Notes: a model not told the origin generated them from the sequence alone. DNA of 64,000 nucleotides from Symbiodinium kawagutii (GCA_009767595.1 VSDK01016450.1:287527-351526); one strand, 5' to 3'; counted from the stretch's first letter, positions 1 to 11,949 are shown. Numbers and translations: made by a program.

Positions 1-419
1 GAATGCTAGTAGGGCACAACATCATTCACTAATGAACCCTTCTGCAACAAGGGTTTGTAAGCAATTGAATCTCAATACTGGACAACCTTTCCCAAAACTT
101 ATCAGCTATAGATGGTTGGCCATGATTGGCCAGGATTCATTGCAAGAAACTCCCATCCGAGCTTGAGCCCAAATGGTTGATATTCCCAGCCAAGAGACAT
201 CTTCCACGTTTCGTGGCAGGCGCCAATATAGCGGTCCTGGTGTTCGTAAGGGTTCGCGCTGGGACCCGATGTGGCCCCAGAATTTGCTGAAAGCTATTTT
301 CAACAGAGCAAATCAATCTAAGTTAATTATGCGAAAACCAATTGAAAATGATGGGAAGTCAACATAGGAAACCATTGGGAAACCAAAAATTACATGAACC
401 AGGGCGAATTGGGAAACAC

Positions 420-547
420 TTCGCCTTTGACTGCGGTCCTGGAAAAATATCGAAGGCCGAGCCATCGTCAAAGGTCACTTGCAAGTCCTCATAGTTGGTG
501 CAACTGTGCCCCGGAAGTGCTTCCAAATATGGGGTGAAGCCGCGCCA
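420..547 (-). CDS. Left-chain exon 7
   Basis: A 128-bp exon reading WRGFTPYLEALPGHSCTNYE then DLQVTFDDGSAFDIFPG. Acceptor tccgacaaag, phase 0 from the previous exon. The donor is GTGTTT at 419, or an earlier GTGACC at 478. The gene presumably continues beyond the left edge. Confidence 0.55.
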
Positions 548-1380
548 CTTTGTCGGAAACCAACCATGAAGTCTTGAATGTGATAGTAATTGATAAATAG
601 TGATCATGATTTATAGTGATTCAGTGATTGATAATGTCAAAAAGTGACACTAGAAAACAAACTTTGATCGTGATTGAAACTCACCAAATGATAGTAATCA
701 CCAGCAAAGGGATCAGTGAAACCTACCAATAACTGAGAAATTAAGTTATACATCCACTTTCTCTCATCACTGACCACCTGAAAAAATAAGTCCACAACAT
801 AATACAGCCGACCAAATGTGAAATGGCTCAGCTGCACAGAAAAAACATCAATGGAAATCGGGTTGTCAGCTTTGCTGTTTTCACCGGTGGGACCCTTAGC
901 ATTGCTTGCGACATTTTGCACCCCTGCCCACTCAGACTGTGCAACAGTTTTTGCACGGAAGTGGCTCTGCACAACACCTTTTTACAAGCAAGGACTCGGT
1001 GTTGTGGCAGTCCCTAAATATGTATTCATCACATGTTTTGAGAAATCCATGCTGCCCAATCTTCAGTCACTGCCAAGTGTGGTGAATCCAAACCCCAAAT
1101 GAACCCTTCCCCAAGGCTTACTAATGGCTGACTTTACCAAAGATCAAAGAACTCCAAACTTTATCAGCTGCAGCAGGTGTCTCACACTCCACCCTTCAGG
1201 TAACAGCCGCAACTCCCATGATATCCTGTTTCCCCGGGATATGACCGGGTGTGAACTACTCTCAAGCACTAACAGCTGGACTTGCCAGGAATCAGTTGGA
1301 CCCCTGGTTTCAAGCCTCAATCGAAAGGGCTTTCCCAACCGAAGCTTGTCCCACCAACCAGCAGCTAAACCACCAGCCAC

Positions 1381-1499
1381 CCTGCTGACCAGTGCATTGT
1401 CTAGCGTCCGCGATTCGAACTTCCAGCGGCCCTCCCTCGTCGGCGCCTCAGAACATGCGATTAGCCCCACCACAGTGGATGGCCGACGATTTCTTGCAC
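1381..1499 (-). CDS. Left-chain exon 6
   Basis: A 119-bp exon between gatggacaaag and GTGGCT. Its two first bases complete a Gly codon. It reads STVVGLIACSEAPTREGRW then KFESRTLDNALVSR. The plus strand is also open over 132 codons, but with worse codon bias. Confidence 0.55.
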
Positions 1500-2682
1500 C
1501 TTTGTCCATCAAGAAATGCTGACCCGACCACTTTCCCTCTAAGTTGGAACAGTTCCTCGTTGCATAAGTCGGGCTTGGCCGGCAAAAATCATGAAAAATC
1601 TTTCACTTGATGTCTTTGCTGAAGAATGGCATTTAAGATGCCCTCAGCATCCCCCAACTAGATGCCGAGGTCTACCCAGAGTAGTGGAGTATAGGCCATA
1701 TCCACCACTGACCAGGCATGTTCCCATCATTTCCCATCCAAGCAACTCTGGTCATTCAGCACGTCCTCGGCACGTGGGCAGTTGTCTAACCAGCATGGAA
1801 TTCCGGGAGCATCTGGAACCTACAACTGCCTGGCTGCTGGGCTAGATTAGTTCATGATGCTATGATGGATGGCCAATCGGCCCATCATGGATGATGAAAA
1901 TGGCCCAGGCAAGAATGGATGATAATGATGGTCAATGATGGCTTAAGCCATGGTTGAATGATGACGAGCAATGGTGAACATTGATTGTCAAGTAACATTG
2001 ACTGTCAGTTGGATTTTGAAACAACTAATGGCTGTTGGTTGGTCTTGGTCTTTTCTGTAGTTGGGCTATCAATTTTCACCGCCAACAATGGGTTGGGGTG
2101 AAACAAGAGCCATCACTAAGACCACCCGTAAGGCCGTTATACAAAGACCAGCACATCATCAGCAACTCTGACCATTCAAAATAAATACATCTATATCAAC
2201 ATGTGTATATGTCATATAGCAATTGCTATTGATCCTCTTTATTTAGCATCAACACAGACATACTTCAACGATTGCTGAACCATACCCAACCCAACTTTCA
2301 CCATCCATCACCTCTTACATTCTTTTGTCGACAGCCACGAGCCATCATCAACCACCATTCATGCTTGTTCCCCCCAATCCAAACCATCAAACATCTTCAA
2401 GCTCGTAACCAGCATAATTTTCCATCATCAACTCATAGCACATCAGCTTCGCACTTCGTTAACTCAAACTTCCGTTGATCAACCATGCTAACATCAACCA
2501 AGTGATCCAACTAAGATCACCATCAGTATACCATCAGGATGTTTCATCATCAACCTTACTAACATCAACCAAGTCATCAACCTGACTAAGATCACCATCA
2601 ACCTAACCAAGTCATCAACCTAATGAAGATCACCACCATTCCTAGCCACCAACATCAACCATTCCTATCCATCCGCCATCAC

Positions 2683-2788
2683 CGCCAGCTGCTCGCCCAG
2701 CATCGATCTGCGTGGTGCCGCCCTTGGGCACCATGACCATGGCCGCAGCGTCACGTCGCCGCAGCGCCAAGCGACAGAAGCTGCTGCG
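2683..2788 (-). CDS. Left-chain exon 5
   Basis: A 106-bp exon between aggtctctaag and GTGATG reading RSSFCRLALRRRDAAAMVMV then PKGGTTQIDAGRAAG. Phase 0 in, phase 1 out, matched by the next exon. Confidence 0.6.
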
Positions 2789-4256
2789 CTTAGAGACCTG
2801 CCAGGGCGGGCGGGGAGGTCCCCAGCAGGGCATCCCAAGCTGCCGCCCTGGCGCCTTGGTGAAATGGGTGACTGGTGGGAGGCGGAACCACCCTGCGCAA
2901 GTCGACCAACCGTTTACTTCAAAACTGCTAGGGAACAACGCTGTTGGCAACTACAACTACTAGGGAAATAGAACATGTTGAGAACCACCAACTGGGTGAA
3001 GTTGGCAAGTTGAAACATGTATAGTTATAAAGCAATGCGCGCAGGATGTTCCGCAGCTAGAAACTGAGCATCCACTAAAGTCCGGGCTGAGGCAGTTAAT
3101 GGTTCTGAAAACTTAAGGGGTGAAGGTGGTGGGTGAAGTTGTGCTACTGATGGTGTGTCACTTTTCATTGATGATTATCATTGGCTATGGTAGTGGCCAA
3201 TAACGGTTGTTAGTAGCCGATGAAGCTTGCAAATAATGGCCATAACATGCCATAACAAAGGGTTGATAAGCTGGTTGACTCCAATACCAACGGGACCAAT
3301 CCCACTCCAACTCAATGTGTCCCGACTGGCTCAGAAAGCAGTCGTTTTTGAAAATCCCGGAGCCGGCAACATTGTACGTGAGCTTTCTTGCCAATGAGAC
3401 TACTTCATTAACAAGTATTCGGCAAAAAAATCTGAGTAACGTTACGCGCTCAGGAACACGTTACGGGCTTAGGATTTGGAGTTTTGAGCTAGTACGAACC
3501 TGAGCCGGAATGGTGTCTGAATCTTCCAATTGACAATGGTTCCGGATGGTTGATTAGCTGCTAAAAATCGCTAATGATGGTCAAGAGTGCTTGGCAACGC
3601 CCAATGTGGGTTGGTGGTTGGTTGGTGGGCAGCTCTAACTTGTGCGAGTAGGAAAGGACAAACAATAGTTGTTGGCTAGTGCTTGATGATGTGTGGAAGA
3701 TGCAACAAAAATTGCTGGTCATCAACTCCACAACCAACCTCTATCCACGACATGCATTGTTGATTCCCTTGCTGGAAACAAGCAAACGGACCATTGGCTA
3801 AACCAATGGGAATCGGTTCTTCCGCCACCTGGATCAAGCTGTGAACTGCTAGGAAAATCGGCCGATCCCTACCCTGCTTGGTCCCTACCGCAATTCAACC
3901 GCCAATGGCTTGCTGCTGCGATTGCCTAAGTGGACCTCCACTAATCCTGTTGCACGATTATACGCACATCACCTAGCATCATCTAGCATCACTAACCACA
4001 ACTTCTAGACTACCTTCAGCGACCTAATATTCACCATCAACACTCATCATGAAGCGTAATTAGACAGCTGTTGGCCATCATTTAATCATCTTTAACCATC
4101 ATTATCCAATATCAACCCTAATCAATCATGCAGAAAACCGCCATACAAAGTGGTACCCTCCAGTTAATGAACTTATGAGATACCTGCGGTAACTACCAGC
4201 CAGACCAACTGATAACTAGGGGGTACATGTCTGTAAGGACTCCCGACTCCCAACAC

Positions 4257-4325
4257 CTTGATGTCCACATGCGATCGCCCTTGCAGTTCCACACGCTCGC
4301 CACCCAAGATGTAGGGCATGGTCTC
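4257..4325 (-). CDS. Left-chain exon 4
   Basis: 23 codons reading ETMPYILGGERVELQGRSHV then DIK, with donor GTGTTG. The acceptor ctttctggag is chosen for phase 0. Alternating hydrophobic residues suggest beta structure. A 159-codon plus-strand frame starting at 4370 is not supported by codon bias. Confidence 0.6.
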
Positions 4326-5572
4326 CTCCAGAAAGCGTGGCACGGGTGATGATATGACCCACCCAAGGCATGACAGCTGGGCGAATGAAGATGGAGACCC
4401 AACAAAAAACGGCCGAGGTTGCGCAACCATCGGGGTACGACCTTGCAGAAACTTGGTGGATTGGCAGCAATGAGTTGGGCCTAGCAATAAGTCTGGATAC
4501 CAGGATTTCCAAGGGGTTACTTCGCCCCGAAGAAAACTCATTAGTGAAAAAAACATACAATAGGACCCAAATAGGAATCCTTAGCACGGGCTGTGTCACT
4601 GCTGAGATACCAGGGTCTTACAGGAAGGTGAAGGCCTGCTACCTGGGAATGCCATACATGGGAGATCTAGGAAAGCCATCGCAATGGTCATCACCAACAA
4701 GGAGTGATTCATCACGAATCGACATCTATCAATCTTGTCTAACTTTGGCTACAAACATGATAAATCACCAGCTATTGCAGTGGCAAAACACCTGGTTCGT
4801 GAAAGAAACAGCCACGGATCTCACAGTGTATCTGCCGGCTTCATGTTGAGCGCCGGGCAAACCCTTTACACCTGGCGAACAGCGGAAGAGTCACAGCGGC
4901 TCCCTTTCACCATCGCGAAAAGCTCATCATTCACAAACTCTTGAATGTAAACAAGCTAGTCTGAACACACACATACAAATATTTATACATAGATATATAG
5001 CACATTTTTCCATGCATAAAAGAAACATGCACTCAATGTAAATCAATCAATCAATATATAAATGTATATCAGGTGCCAGTTGTTATCCGACACGATCATG
5101 CATCGATTTACATACATATCATATATGCATATGGACTTATACTCAATGACCTGAGATAGTGCAACATGGCTGTGGGTCAACACTGTGTACCCCTGGCCGT
5201 TCACCAACAATGAATAACCAACCAATCTTCTTTGGGATATGAACCGCTGCCTTTGTTTGAAAGGTTGGCGTTGACATGCACCCATATGAATCATAACGTG
5301 GTATGTCCCTGTTGTAGTTCGTTGGCATCCTCTGTCATTAGCCAATACGAACCTCTATTGCTTAATTCAGTTTACTTTCATATTAAGTTGTTCTACCCCT
5401 GGTTTTTATGCAATATTATGGTCATTTCAAATCCTTTATACTATATACATTTTATATCTAAAATAACCTAAACCGTTCCAAAATCTGTCATGTATCCACC
5501 ATTAGATTCTTACCTGCTATCCCGATGCAATCATCACCACCTGATTCCCAGCTCCTTAGGAAACGCTAGGAC

Positions 5573-5674
5573 CTCCAAATGCGTCTCGGTGCGGTTCCAC
5601 ACGCGGATGCAGCGTTCAGTATCCAACGGCGGCTCGCCGTCGTTGGAACCATCCTCCATTGAGGGCTTCAGGGG
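5573..5674 (-). CDS. Left-chain exon 3
   Basis: 34 codons between tagactatcag and GTCCTA reading PSMEDGSNDGEPPLDTERC then IRVWNRTETHLE. Phase 0 at both ends. The acidic first half looks like a surface loop, the second half like a beta strand. Confidence 0.65.
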
Positions 5675-6512
5675 CTGATAGTCTATGATTCGTCCGTGAT
5701 GGGCAGTGGAGATCAATGACGATCCATGGTGGCTGATAGTGGTCAGTAATGATTTAGCATAATTGATGATGGTGAAACTATGGTCAATGATAGTCTGTGA
5801 TAGCCAGTTGGGTAGTAAATCGTGCTTAGTTCATCTTAGTTCAGGGATGCTTCATGATAATAACCAGGATGGGCGAAAGTCTTGCGCGATGTGCAAGAGC
5901 CTATGATGTAATCCATTGTCATTGACTAGCCATGAACCGTTTGGCCCCCAGTATGCAATGCAATGGATTTGATGAAATGGGTAGCTCCCTACCTACCCCT
6001 GGCTCCAAATCGCACTCCCAACCGACACCAGATGATCATCGCTTATAATGAGCAAACATTCCAGTCACATCATCAGAATCAACCTTCATTGATGATCATT
6101 AAATCAAGTTAATTCGCTTTAAGTAGCCATTTCTCAACCACTTTGTGGGTGAACTAATTGTGCTAGCCTCAGTGATTCTTGGCTGGCTAAGTAATCAGAA
6201 CTAATCATAATTGATCATAATCAATTACTCTCCGAACCAAACTAGCTAGTCATGACATGCGATAACTATAACCATGATAACTTATCCTAGTCAGATATCA
6301 ATGTCAATCGATTGACTATGATAACTGACTATGATAAATTGTCATTATAGCAATCAGCTATGATGATAGTCAGATAACCTCTCAGATATCATCAATCTAG
6401 TGATCAACCAAAGTAGATATATCAATCATAGTTGATAATTCTGATCAATAACCAACCATAATGATAATCAGCAATCATAACGAGCCAGTCGATGAATCCT
6501 CCCGACTTCCAC

Positions 6513-6617
6513 CCGTGAACTCTCCCCCTGCGTCTCCTTGGCATCGCCTCCCCAGAAAAACGCCACGGCCACCCGTGCGCCACGTCTCCCCCGGGACAGG
6601 CGACGCGCCAGCAGCAC
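6513..6617 (-). CDS. Left-chain exon 2
   Basis: 35 codons reading VLLARRLSRGRRGARVAVAF then FWGGDAKETQGESSR. Acceptor tcagcccttgag, donor GTGGAA. Phase 0 at both ends. Basic first half, hydrophobic centre. No family recognised. Confidence 0.65.
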
Positions 6618-7094
6618 CTCAAGGGCTGACCTGGTCGTATCAACTTGGTTGTACCAATCAAGTTGGTGGTTCACCCTTACACCTCGTTGATGGGGCTGGA
6701 AGTCAAGGTGAGACTTGGTGCTGTTCTTGGAGCTTGTACCTATCAGTTGGTGCTGTTCTTGGAGCTTGTGCCGGTTGTCAACCAGTTGACAAAGTGGTGA
6801 AGTTTACAAATCTATTCCGGTTCAGAGTTCTTGTCTTCCAATGAAGAAACCATGACTCAACCACTCCTGTTGGGCAATGATCTTTGCCCATCAGTCGCCA
6901 ACAATGATAATCACCATAAAATGGTTATTACTACTATAGCCTAACAAATAACTGATTACTTGACCATGAAGCAACCACCATGGCAATCATCTAATCATCA
7001 CTAAGCATGATCTACATAACCATCAGCAACCACCAATTAACCATCCATTTAACCATGATGTCACCACCATTATCCATCAACTTAACCATCAATT

Positions 7095-7204
7095 GGCTGT
7101 GGGTCAAAACCCCGTACCCCTGGTTCCCCATCATCATCCATGATTTTCCTTATATTATTGGTGCTTATCCCATATTAATGGCTGATTAATATTGACCCAT
7201 AGCC
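7095..7204. mobile_element. F2 inverted-repeat element with AATT duplication
   Basis: About 110 bp, starting GGCTGTGGGTCAAAACCCC and ending TTGACCCATAGCC. AATT lies directly on both sides (7091-7094 and 7205-7208). No coding capacity: a MITE-like element. Confidence 0.75.
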
Positions 7205-7236
7205 AATTCAACCACCATTCGCCCTTCTTAGTTGAC

Positions 7237-7296
7237 CAAGCAATGCAGCCGCGGGACGGGCGCTCCAGAAATCAGCAGCGCGCATCGATGCTGCAC
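7237..7296 (-). CDS. Left-chain exon 1 (unknown protein)
   Basis: 20 codons between actggcctccgcag and GTCAAC reading VQHRCALLISGAPVPRLHCL, with high third-position GC. It begins the run of seven phase-consistent exons down to 420. The protein was not recognised. Confidence 0.6.
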
Positions 7297-7839
7297 CTGC
7301 GGAGGCCAGTTGGTTATGACGCCCACGTGTGCCATGGACATTCTGCGGCGCTGATCCTGTCTTTGGCGCCTCGCATGCACCTTCAGCCCAAGAGAGGTTG
7401 ATGGCTGTCCAGTTGGCACTTGTAGCCATAGGGGTTGGGGTTCGACCCACCTGAAGGGGATACCAGTGTTACATCTCAGCCATATCCCCAACTTCCAAGT
7501 AGACAAACCCTGGCATTTTTTTTAGAAACATTGCTAGCCAGATCGTCCAGACCTAAATGGATAATGAAACCAGGTCGATCATGGCCATGAAATTAAATTG
7601 CAATTGTCTACCAACTTTGTTTCAAAACAAAACATATAACATATCTGAATAATGTTCAATATACTTCCAAAAAGAAACCACATTTAAATTTACGAATTTA
7701 ATATTCCCAACTCTTAGAATTGCAACTATTAGGACATTGTCATTCAATTCATCGACATGAATCTAATATTCGCCAACCAGTAGACCTTTGGCGATGAAAT
7801 TCGCAATCGTCCAAACGACAAAACCAAGCGACCTATAAC

Positions 7840-7881
7840 CTGCCCAGCCTGCCGAAGCCGCTGCGCGGCGGGGGGGACTGC
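7840..7881 (-). CDS. Candidate short exon
   Basis: A 42-bp piece reading AVPPAAQRLRQAGQ between ttgctaag and GTTATA, in an isolated GC-rich island. Phase 0 at both ends agrees with neighbours. Confidence 0.3.
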
Positions 7882-8802
7882 CTTAGCAACTGGGGCACCG
7901 TTGGTAGCCCCAGCTGTTCACCACTTGGTCACACCACTCCTGGGAGCACTGCTCTATTAATCAGGAATAGGTAGTGGTATGTCCTGATCAATAGGGATGT
8001 TCCTGATTAATAGATTTGGTAGTGGTATGTTCCTATCAGGAATTGGCTTGAATGTGGTTGCCGATTGGGAGTCCTTGGTTGGTTCCATTAACATGTAATA
8101 TGAATCTGAATCACCAAAAAGACATGGGTATATCCTTGGGGATACCCCTGGCTCCTGGCCTCGCCCCCTTCCAACCAACAGCCAGAAAAACTATAGGGGA
8201 TTCAGTACCTACGTGTCAGCAGCCCGGGGTTTGGGTACCTCGTTGGACATGGTTGGGATGTCCGTTTGATAATTTGGGATGATCAGGGTATTTGTGAAGT
8301 AGGGCTTTCACTGACCAAGTTTGTGCCTGGAGGTCTAGTACCTTTTATGGATCCTAATTCTTGGGAATGTTCATTTGCCAATGTGTGCTGATGATTGATG
8401 ATTGGTGATGATCCGGGGCCATGAATGACAGAACATGTTGATGGGTGCTTCGCGAGCCAATCTTCTCGACCAGCCATGATCATGGCCCAATGGCTAGTGA
8501 TACTGGATGCTTATTTGCCAATCATATAGATACTCTTAACCACAGTCTTAACCATTGGTGTTGGTTTGTGTCCCAAGTATTGACGAGCTGGATTTCAACC
8601 TGCCATCCAACTCTCTTGTTAAGTGGGAGGTCCATATTCGTAAAGCACCCCCAATTCCGGCATAAGAATGGACCGCAGCGATCCGACCAGAGAATAAACT
8701 GGTGGATCCTATTCTGATTCACCCTACTTCTGCCACAAGATGCTGGATCCACCTCTTAAAATCAAATGGATGGTATCCCCAACGGTGACCACAAACCATG
8801 GA

Positions 8803-8909
8803 TGTTTCTCAAAATCGGGGCAACCAAGTCATCCGATATAAACCACGCACTTATAGTCATTAGTCGTCAAAATAGTGCATTTTTGGAGCTCCCTGCTTTC
8901 AGAAACCAC
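8803..8909. mobile_element. F1 element, diverged
   Basis: Starts TGTTTCTCAAAATCGGGGCA and ends CTTTCAGAAACCAC with the F1 internal motif AAGTCATCC. The ends are imperfect inverted repeats. GAT stands on both sides. Confidence 0.55.
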
Positions 8910-8951
8910 GATATGGATGGTTGAGACGTGGATCCCCGGCGCACTTGCTAC

Positions 8952-9077
8952 CCAAGACACCCTCGCAGGTCGCGTCGTGAGGGCCGCAAGCCGTCCTTGC
9001 CGGGACGCGGCAACGCTGCCGTGCATCTCATGGCGCGGCACAAGGTGTACTTTGACACCGGGCACGGGGTGACGTAG
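8952..9077 (-). CDS. Candidate exon of the left chain
   Basis: 42 codons between catcactcagcag and GTAGCA. It reads LRHPVPGVKVHLVPRHEMHG then SVAASRQGRLAALTTRP. Phase 0 in and out, as the exons to its left use. Another frame has higher third-position GC but would end in phase 2. Confidence 0.5.
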
Positions 9078-9148
9078 CTGCTGAGTGATGGATCGTTCTG
9101 ATGGGAAAGCCACTGGTGATGCAGAAGAAATGCTGAAACTCCAGTGAT

Positions 9149-9208
9149 GGTTACCTCAAAAAATACTGAAACATATTGAAACTATGTGCTTTTTGAGGTA
9201 GCCATCCA
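9149..9208. repeat. Short inverted repeat
   Basis: GATGGTTACCTCAAAAAATA ... GCTTTTTGAGGTAGCCATCC, about 60 bp, arms of about 16 bases with one or two mismatches. It resembles an F1-like mini-element. Confidence 0.5.
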
Positions 9209-9969
9209 TCGGCAGGTTGAGATCTGAAGATCTTGTTTGGAAGGTCAATGTTTGTTTCGGGGCGATGCACCAGCAAGCCATCGTTCTTGCCGTGGAGGCT
9301 TTGAGACGCTCAGTGAAAATTGTGCTCTTTGAGCACATTAATGTACTTTCAAAAGCCGTTTCAACAGCATCAGTGCAAGGTACAAGCATGGAATCTTAAT
9401 TATACATGTTGAAAAATGAATACACTAGATAGTAAGTCGCAAAATGACTAGAGAGCCAGTCATGTTACATCCACATTCGATCTAGTCAACTGTTTGCTTG
9501 GCAATCTCTCTGTGTGAGCTTCCCATTGTGACGAGTCTGAGATTAAACAATTGACCCTGGCTGGAGCAAGTTGGGAAGCAAGACAATCCAAAAGCATCCG
9601 GACCATGAACAGGAAGGCTTTCTTGCTCCCACGTTGCCAAAGCTCAAGAAATCAACATATAGATCAAATTGCAAGCCCATTATTCGGATTTCGCCAACCT
9701 CAAAAAACCGATTTTCCTCTGAAAGATCCTCAGTGCAAAAACAAAAAGACAAATCCCGGGCATGACATGACTGATCCGTAGCCCTTCAAGGGAACAATCC
9801 CCTGAAAGGAAAACATCGCATCTTTGTAGTTATGACTATTGACAACTACTCCAGTTCGAGGTTTGACTATCACTCCCTATCCATATCCAAACTTGGAACC
9901 TTGGTCAGTAACTCTTCATCCCCAACATTCCCCAAGCGTTGGCCATTGGACCTCCGACCCTGCCATGGT

Positions 9970-10075
9970 TGCCGCCCCGCAGCAGCGACGCGACCCTTTC
10001 TGAACGGGGCGACGCCGACAATGTCGGCGCTGCGGCTCATGGCGGCAACCGCAGTTGCTTCGTTGGGCTTTAGCC
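9970..10075 (-). CDS. Candidate exon, weak
   Basis: The minus frame reads AVAAMSRSADIVGVAPFRKG then RVAAAGRQPWQ with about 68% G or C at third positions. The acceptor is probably gggctaaag. Both strands are open here. Confidence 0.35.
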
Positions 10076-10431
10076 CTGGTCAGCATCGGTCCGTGCAGCT
10101 GGATCCAACTGCTACCAACTACTGGTTGAGCCACCCATGGTTAACTAGTGGTTACTAATGGTTATATATGATAGTAGTGGTTGATTATGGCTACCAACTA
10201 GCTTTGATGATAACAGTAGTGATGATATCACTAGTGGATGACACATCACTACCAACTACTATTAACTAACGATGATGCATCGAACAAGGTTGTTTCATCA
10301 CTAGTCACTAGCTTTGATGTATCAACAATTTGGATGTTTGAACATGATCAATATTCACCACAAGCTGTCACAAGCTGATTGCTTCCTCTTACTTCCCACC
10401 ATGGTTTCAATGGTTTCCAATTGATCCATTT

Positions 10432-10528
10432 GGTGGTTTCTCAAAATAGGGGTACCCCCAAATCATCCATTTCTAGTCATTTATAATAACAAACCATTTT
10501 TTGGGGTCCCTTATTTTGAGAAACTACC
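10432..10528. mobile_element. F1 inverted-repeat element with ATTT duplication
   Basis: GGTGGTTTCTCAAAATAGGG to CTTATTTTGAGAAACTACC, about 97 bp and nearly palindromic. ATTT flanks both ends. The internal AAATCATCCATT and TTTTTTGGGGTCCC are shared with other copies. Confidence 0.75.
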
Positions 10529-10536
10529 ATTTGCCT

Positions 10537-10665
10537 GTCAAGTGTCCCATCATTGGACAGCGTTGCCCCAGCAGCGTCACCGCTGCACGAATTCATCCAC
10601 GCCGCTGGGGAGCAGTTTAGCGCGGCACAGGCACCATGATGACAGGACTGGTGAGCTGGGAATGC
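10537..10665 (-). CDS. Candidate exon region, weak
   Basis: A GC-rich island between two F1 elements. The minus frame reads LNCSPAAWMNSCSGDAAGAT. Boundaries are not resolved: several AG acceptors exist, and GTGACG is a possible donor inside it. Confidence 0.3.
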
Positions 10666-10691
10666 CATGGCTCGTTCGTCAGGCTAGAAAT

Positions 10692-10791
10692 GGTGGTTTC
10701 TCAAAACAGGGGTACCCCAAAATGGTTGGTTCATTACTAAAAATGATTATTAATGGATGATTTAGGGGGTCCCCTATTTTGAGAAACACCC
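10692..10791. mobile_element. F1 inverted-repeat element with AAAT duplication
   Basis: GGTGGTTTCTCAAAACAGGG to CCCTATTTTGAGAAACACCC, AAAT on both sides. It lies 160 bp from the previous copy, the candidate exon at about 10.6 kb being between them. Confidence 0.7.
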
Positions 10792-11611
10792 AAATCAGTT
10801 GTGGCAAGTATTTGCACCAACAGTTGTGGCTGATAGCACTGATTCAGTTGGGGCAAGTATTTGGCACCACCACTACCCAGTATCAAATAGCATGTCAATC
10901 TCTTTCTCTCGTGCACTATGCATTATTCACCAGCATGATCAGCGAAGCTTTTGAACCCATCTACGAAATCATCAATAGAAAATGTAAAATGTCAACCATT
11001 CTCGAATGACCTACTGAGTTCACCACTATGATCAGAATGAAAAAAATCATCAACCCCCCTTACGTATACCCTTCGGCCATCTCTCCACCACTGAATTAAA
11101 ACTATTACCCAGGGATACCTAGGGCTTCTCTATCAAACATGTTGATTTTCCAATATTAGATCACCGGAGTGTCAAACCCAGCCGTGTCAGCTGGCGTAGG
11201 TATCCCGTGCATGGACTGAGATTCGACCTGACTCGGGTGGGCCTGATCTCATCATTGCCATCGTTGAAGGTGTCAGTGAAGTGGCATGAGCCATGTGATC
11301 ATCATCCATTCAGCAATCGACCATCATACTTTTTGCCCCCAGTCCACATCAGTCCACTTAACAAAACTTCAACATCACCAAGCAACAACAAATCATTTCT
11401 CAGACTTTGCCCACGAGACATGCTGGCTGACTCGAGGAAAAAAGTTATCAACAAACCATCAACCATCAACAAAACACCAACAAATCATCGACATTTTGCT
11501 ACCAATCCACGCCCTAAGCATTGACCATCAACAAATCACCAACAATTCCAATCATTCATTGCTGCCAATTTGGTCAGTGGCCACCCCTGCTCCAAACCGC
11601 TCCCCAGGCTA

Positions 11612-11676
11612 CCACTAGGGTAGCCCCGCGACCACTCGCAACACGGACGGCCGTCAGCTCAAAGCTTGTCGTCCCT
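11612..11676 (-). CDS. Candidate exon, weak
   Basis: A GC-rich segment, minus frame TTSFELTAVRVASGRGATLV, with acceptor gacgcccag and donor GTAGCC. No phase support from its neighbours; the boundaries are approximate. Confidence 0.3.
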
Positions 11677-11740
11677 GGGCGTCATTATGTTGAACTCATC
11701 GGTTAGGCCAGGATTGGAGGGAGCTATGGATGAACATATG

Positions 11741-11949
11741 GTTGGTGGCTTTAACTCCTATGAGAAATATGGCTATGGGTCAATATTGATCAACCAATAA
11801 TGGGGGATAATGACCACCAATAATAAGGGCAACAATGGCCAATGATAGGGGAGCCAGGGGTACGGGGCTTTGACCCACAGCCATATAAGTGAACCAACCA
11901 TTGGTTAATCATTACTAGGGAAAGTGAAACATGTTTGAAACCAGCAACC
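11741..11949. mobile_element. F3 element interrupted by a nested F2 element
   Basis: The F3 sequence (GTTGGTGGCTTTAAC ... AAACCAGCAACC) is split after GAGAAATAT by an F2 copy at 11771-11882, then resumes with AAGTGAACCAACCATTGG. ATAT flanks the F2 copy on both sides (11767-11770 and 11883-11886). Intact F3 copies elsewhere read GAAAAATATTTGTCAACCAA at that point, so they show the unoccupied site. Confidence 0.8.
11771..11882. mobile_element. F2 inverted-repeat element (nested)
   Basis: 112 bp, GGCTATGGGTCAATATTGA to GGGGCTTTGACCCACAGCC, flanked by a 4-bp ATAT duplication. Internally it carries gggggataatgacc and gataggggagcc segments shared with other F2 copies. Confidence 0.8.

Noticed and set aside
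4370-4849. Plus-strand open frame of 159 codons
   Set aside because: AT-rich third positions, no splice or family signal, and it lies in an intron of the minus-strand chain.
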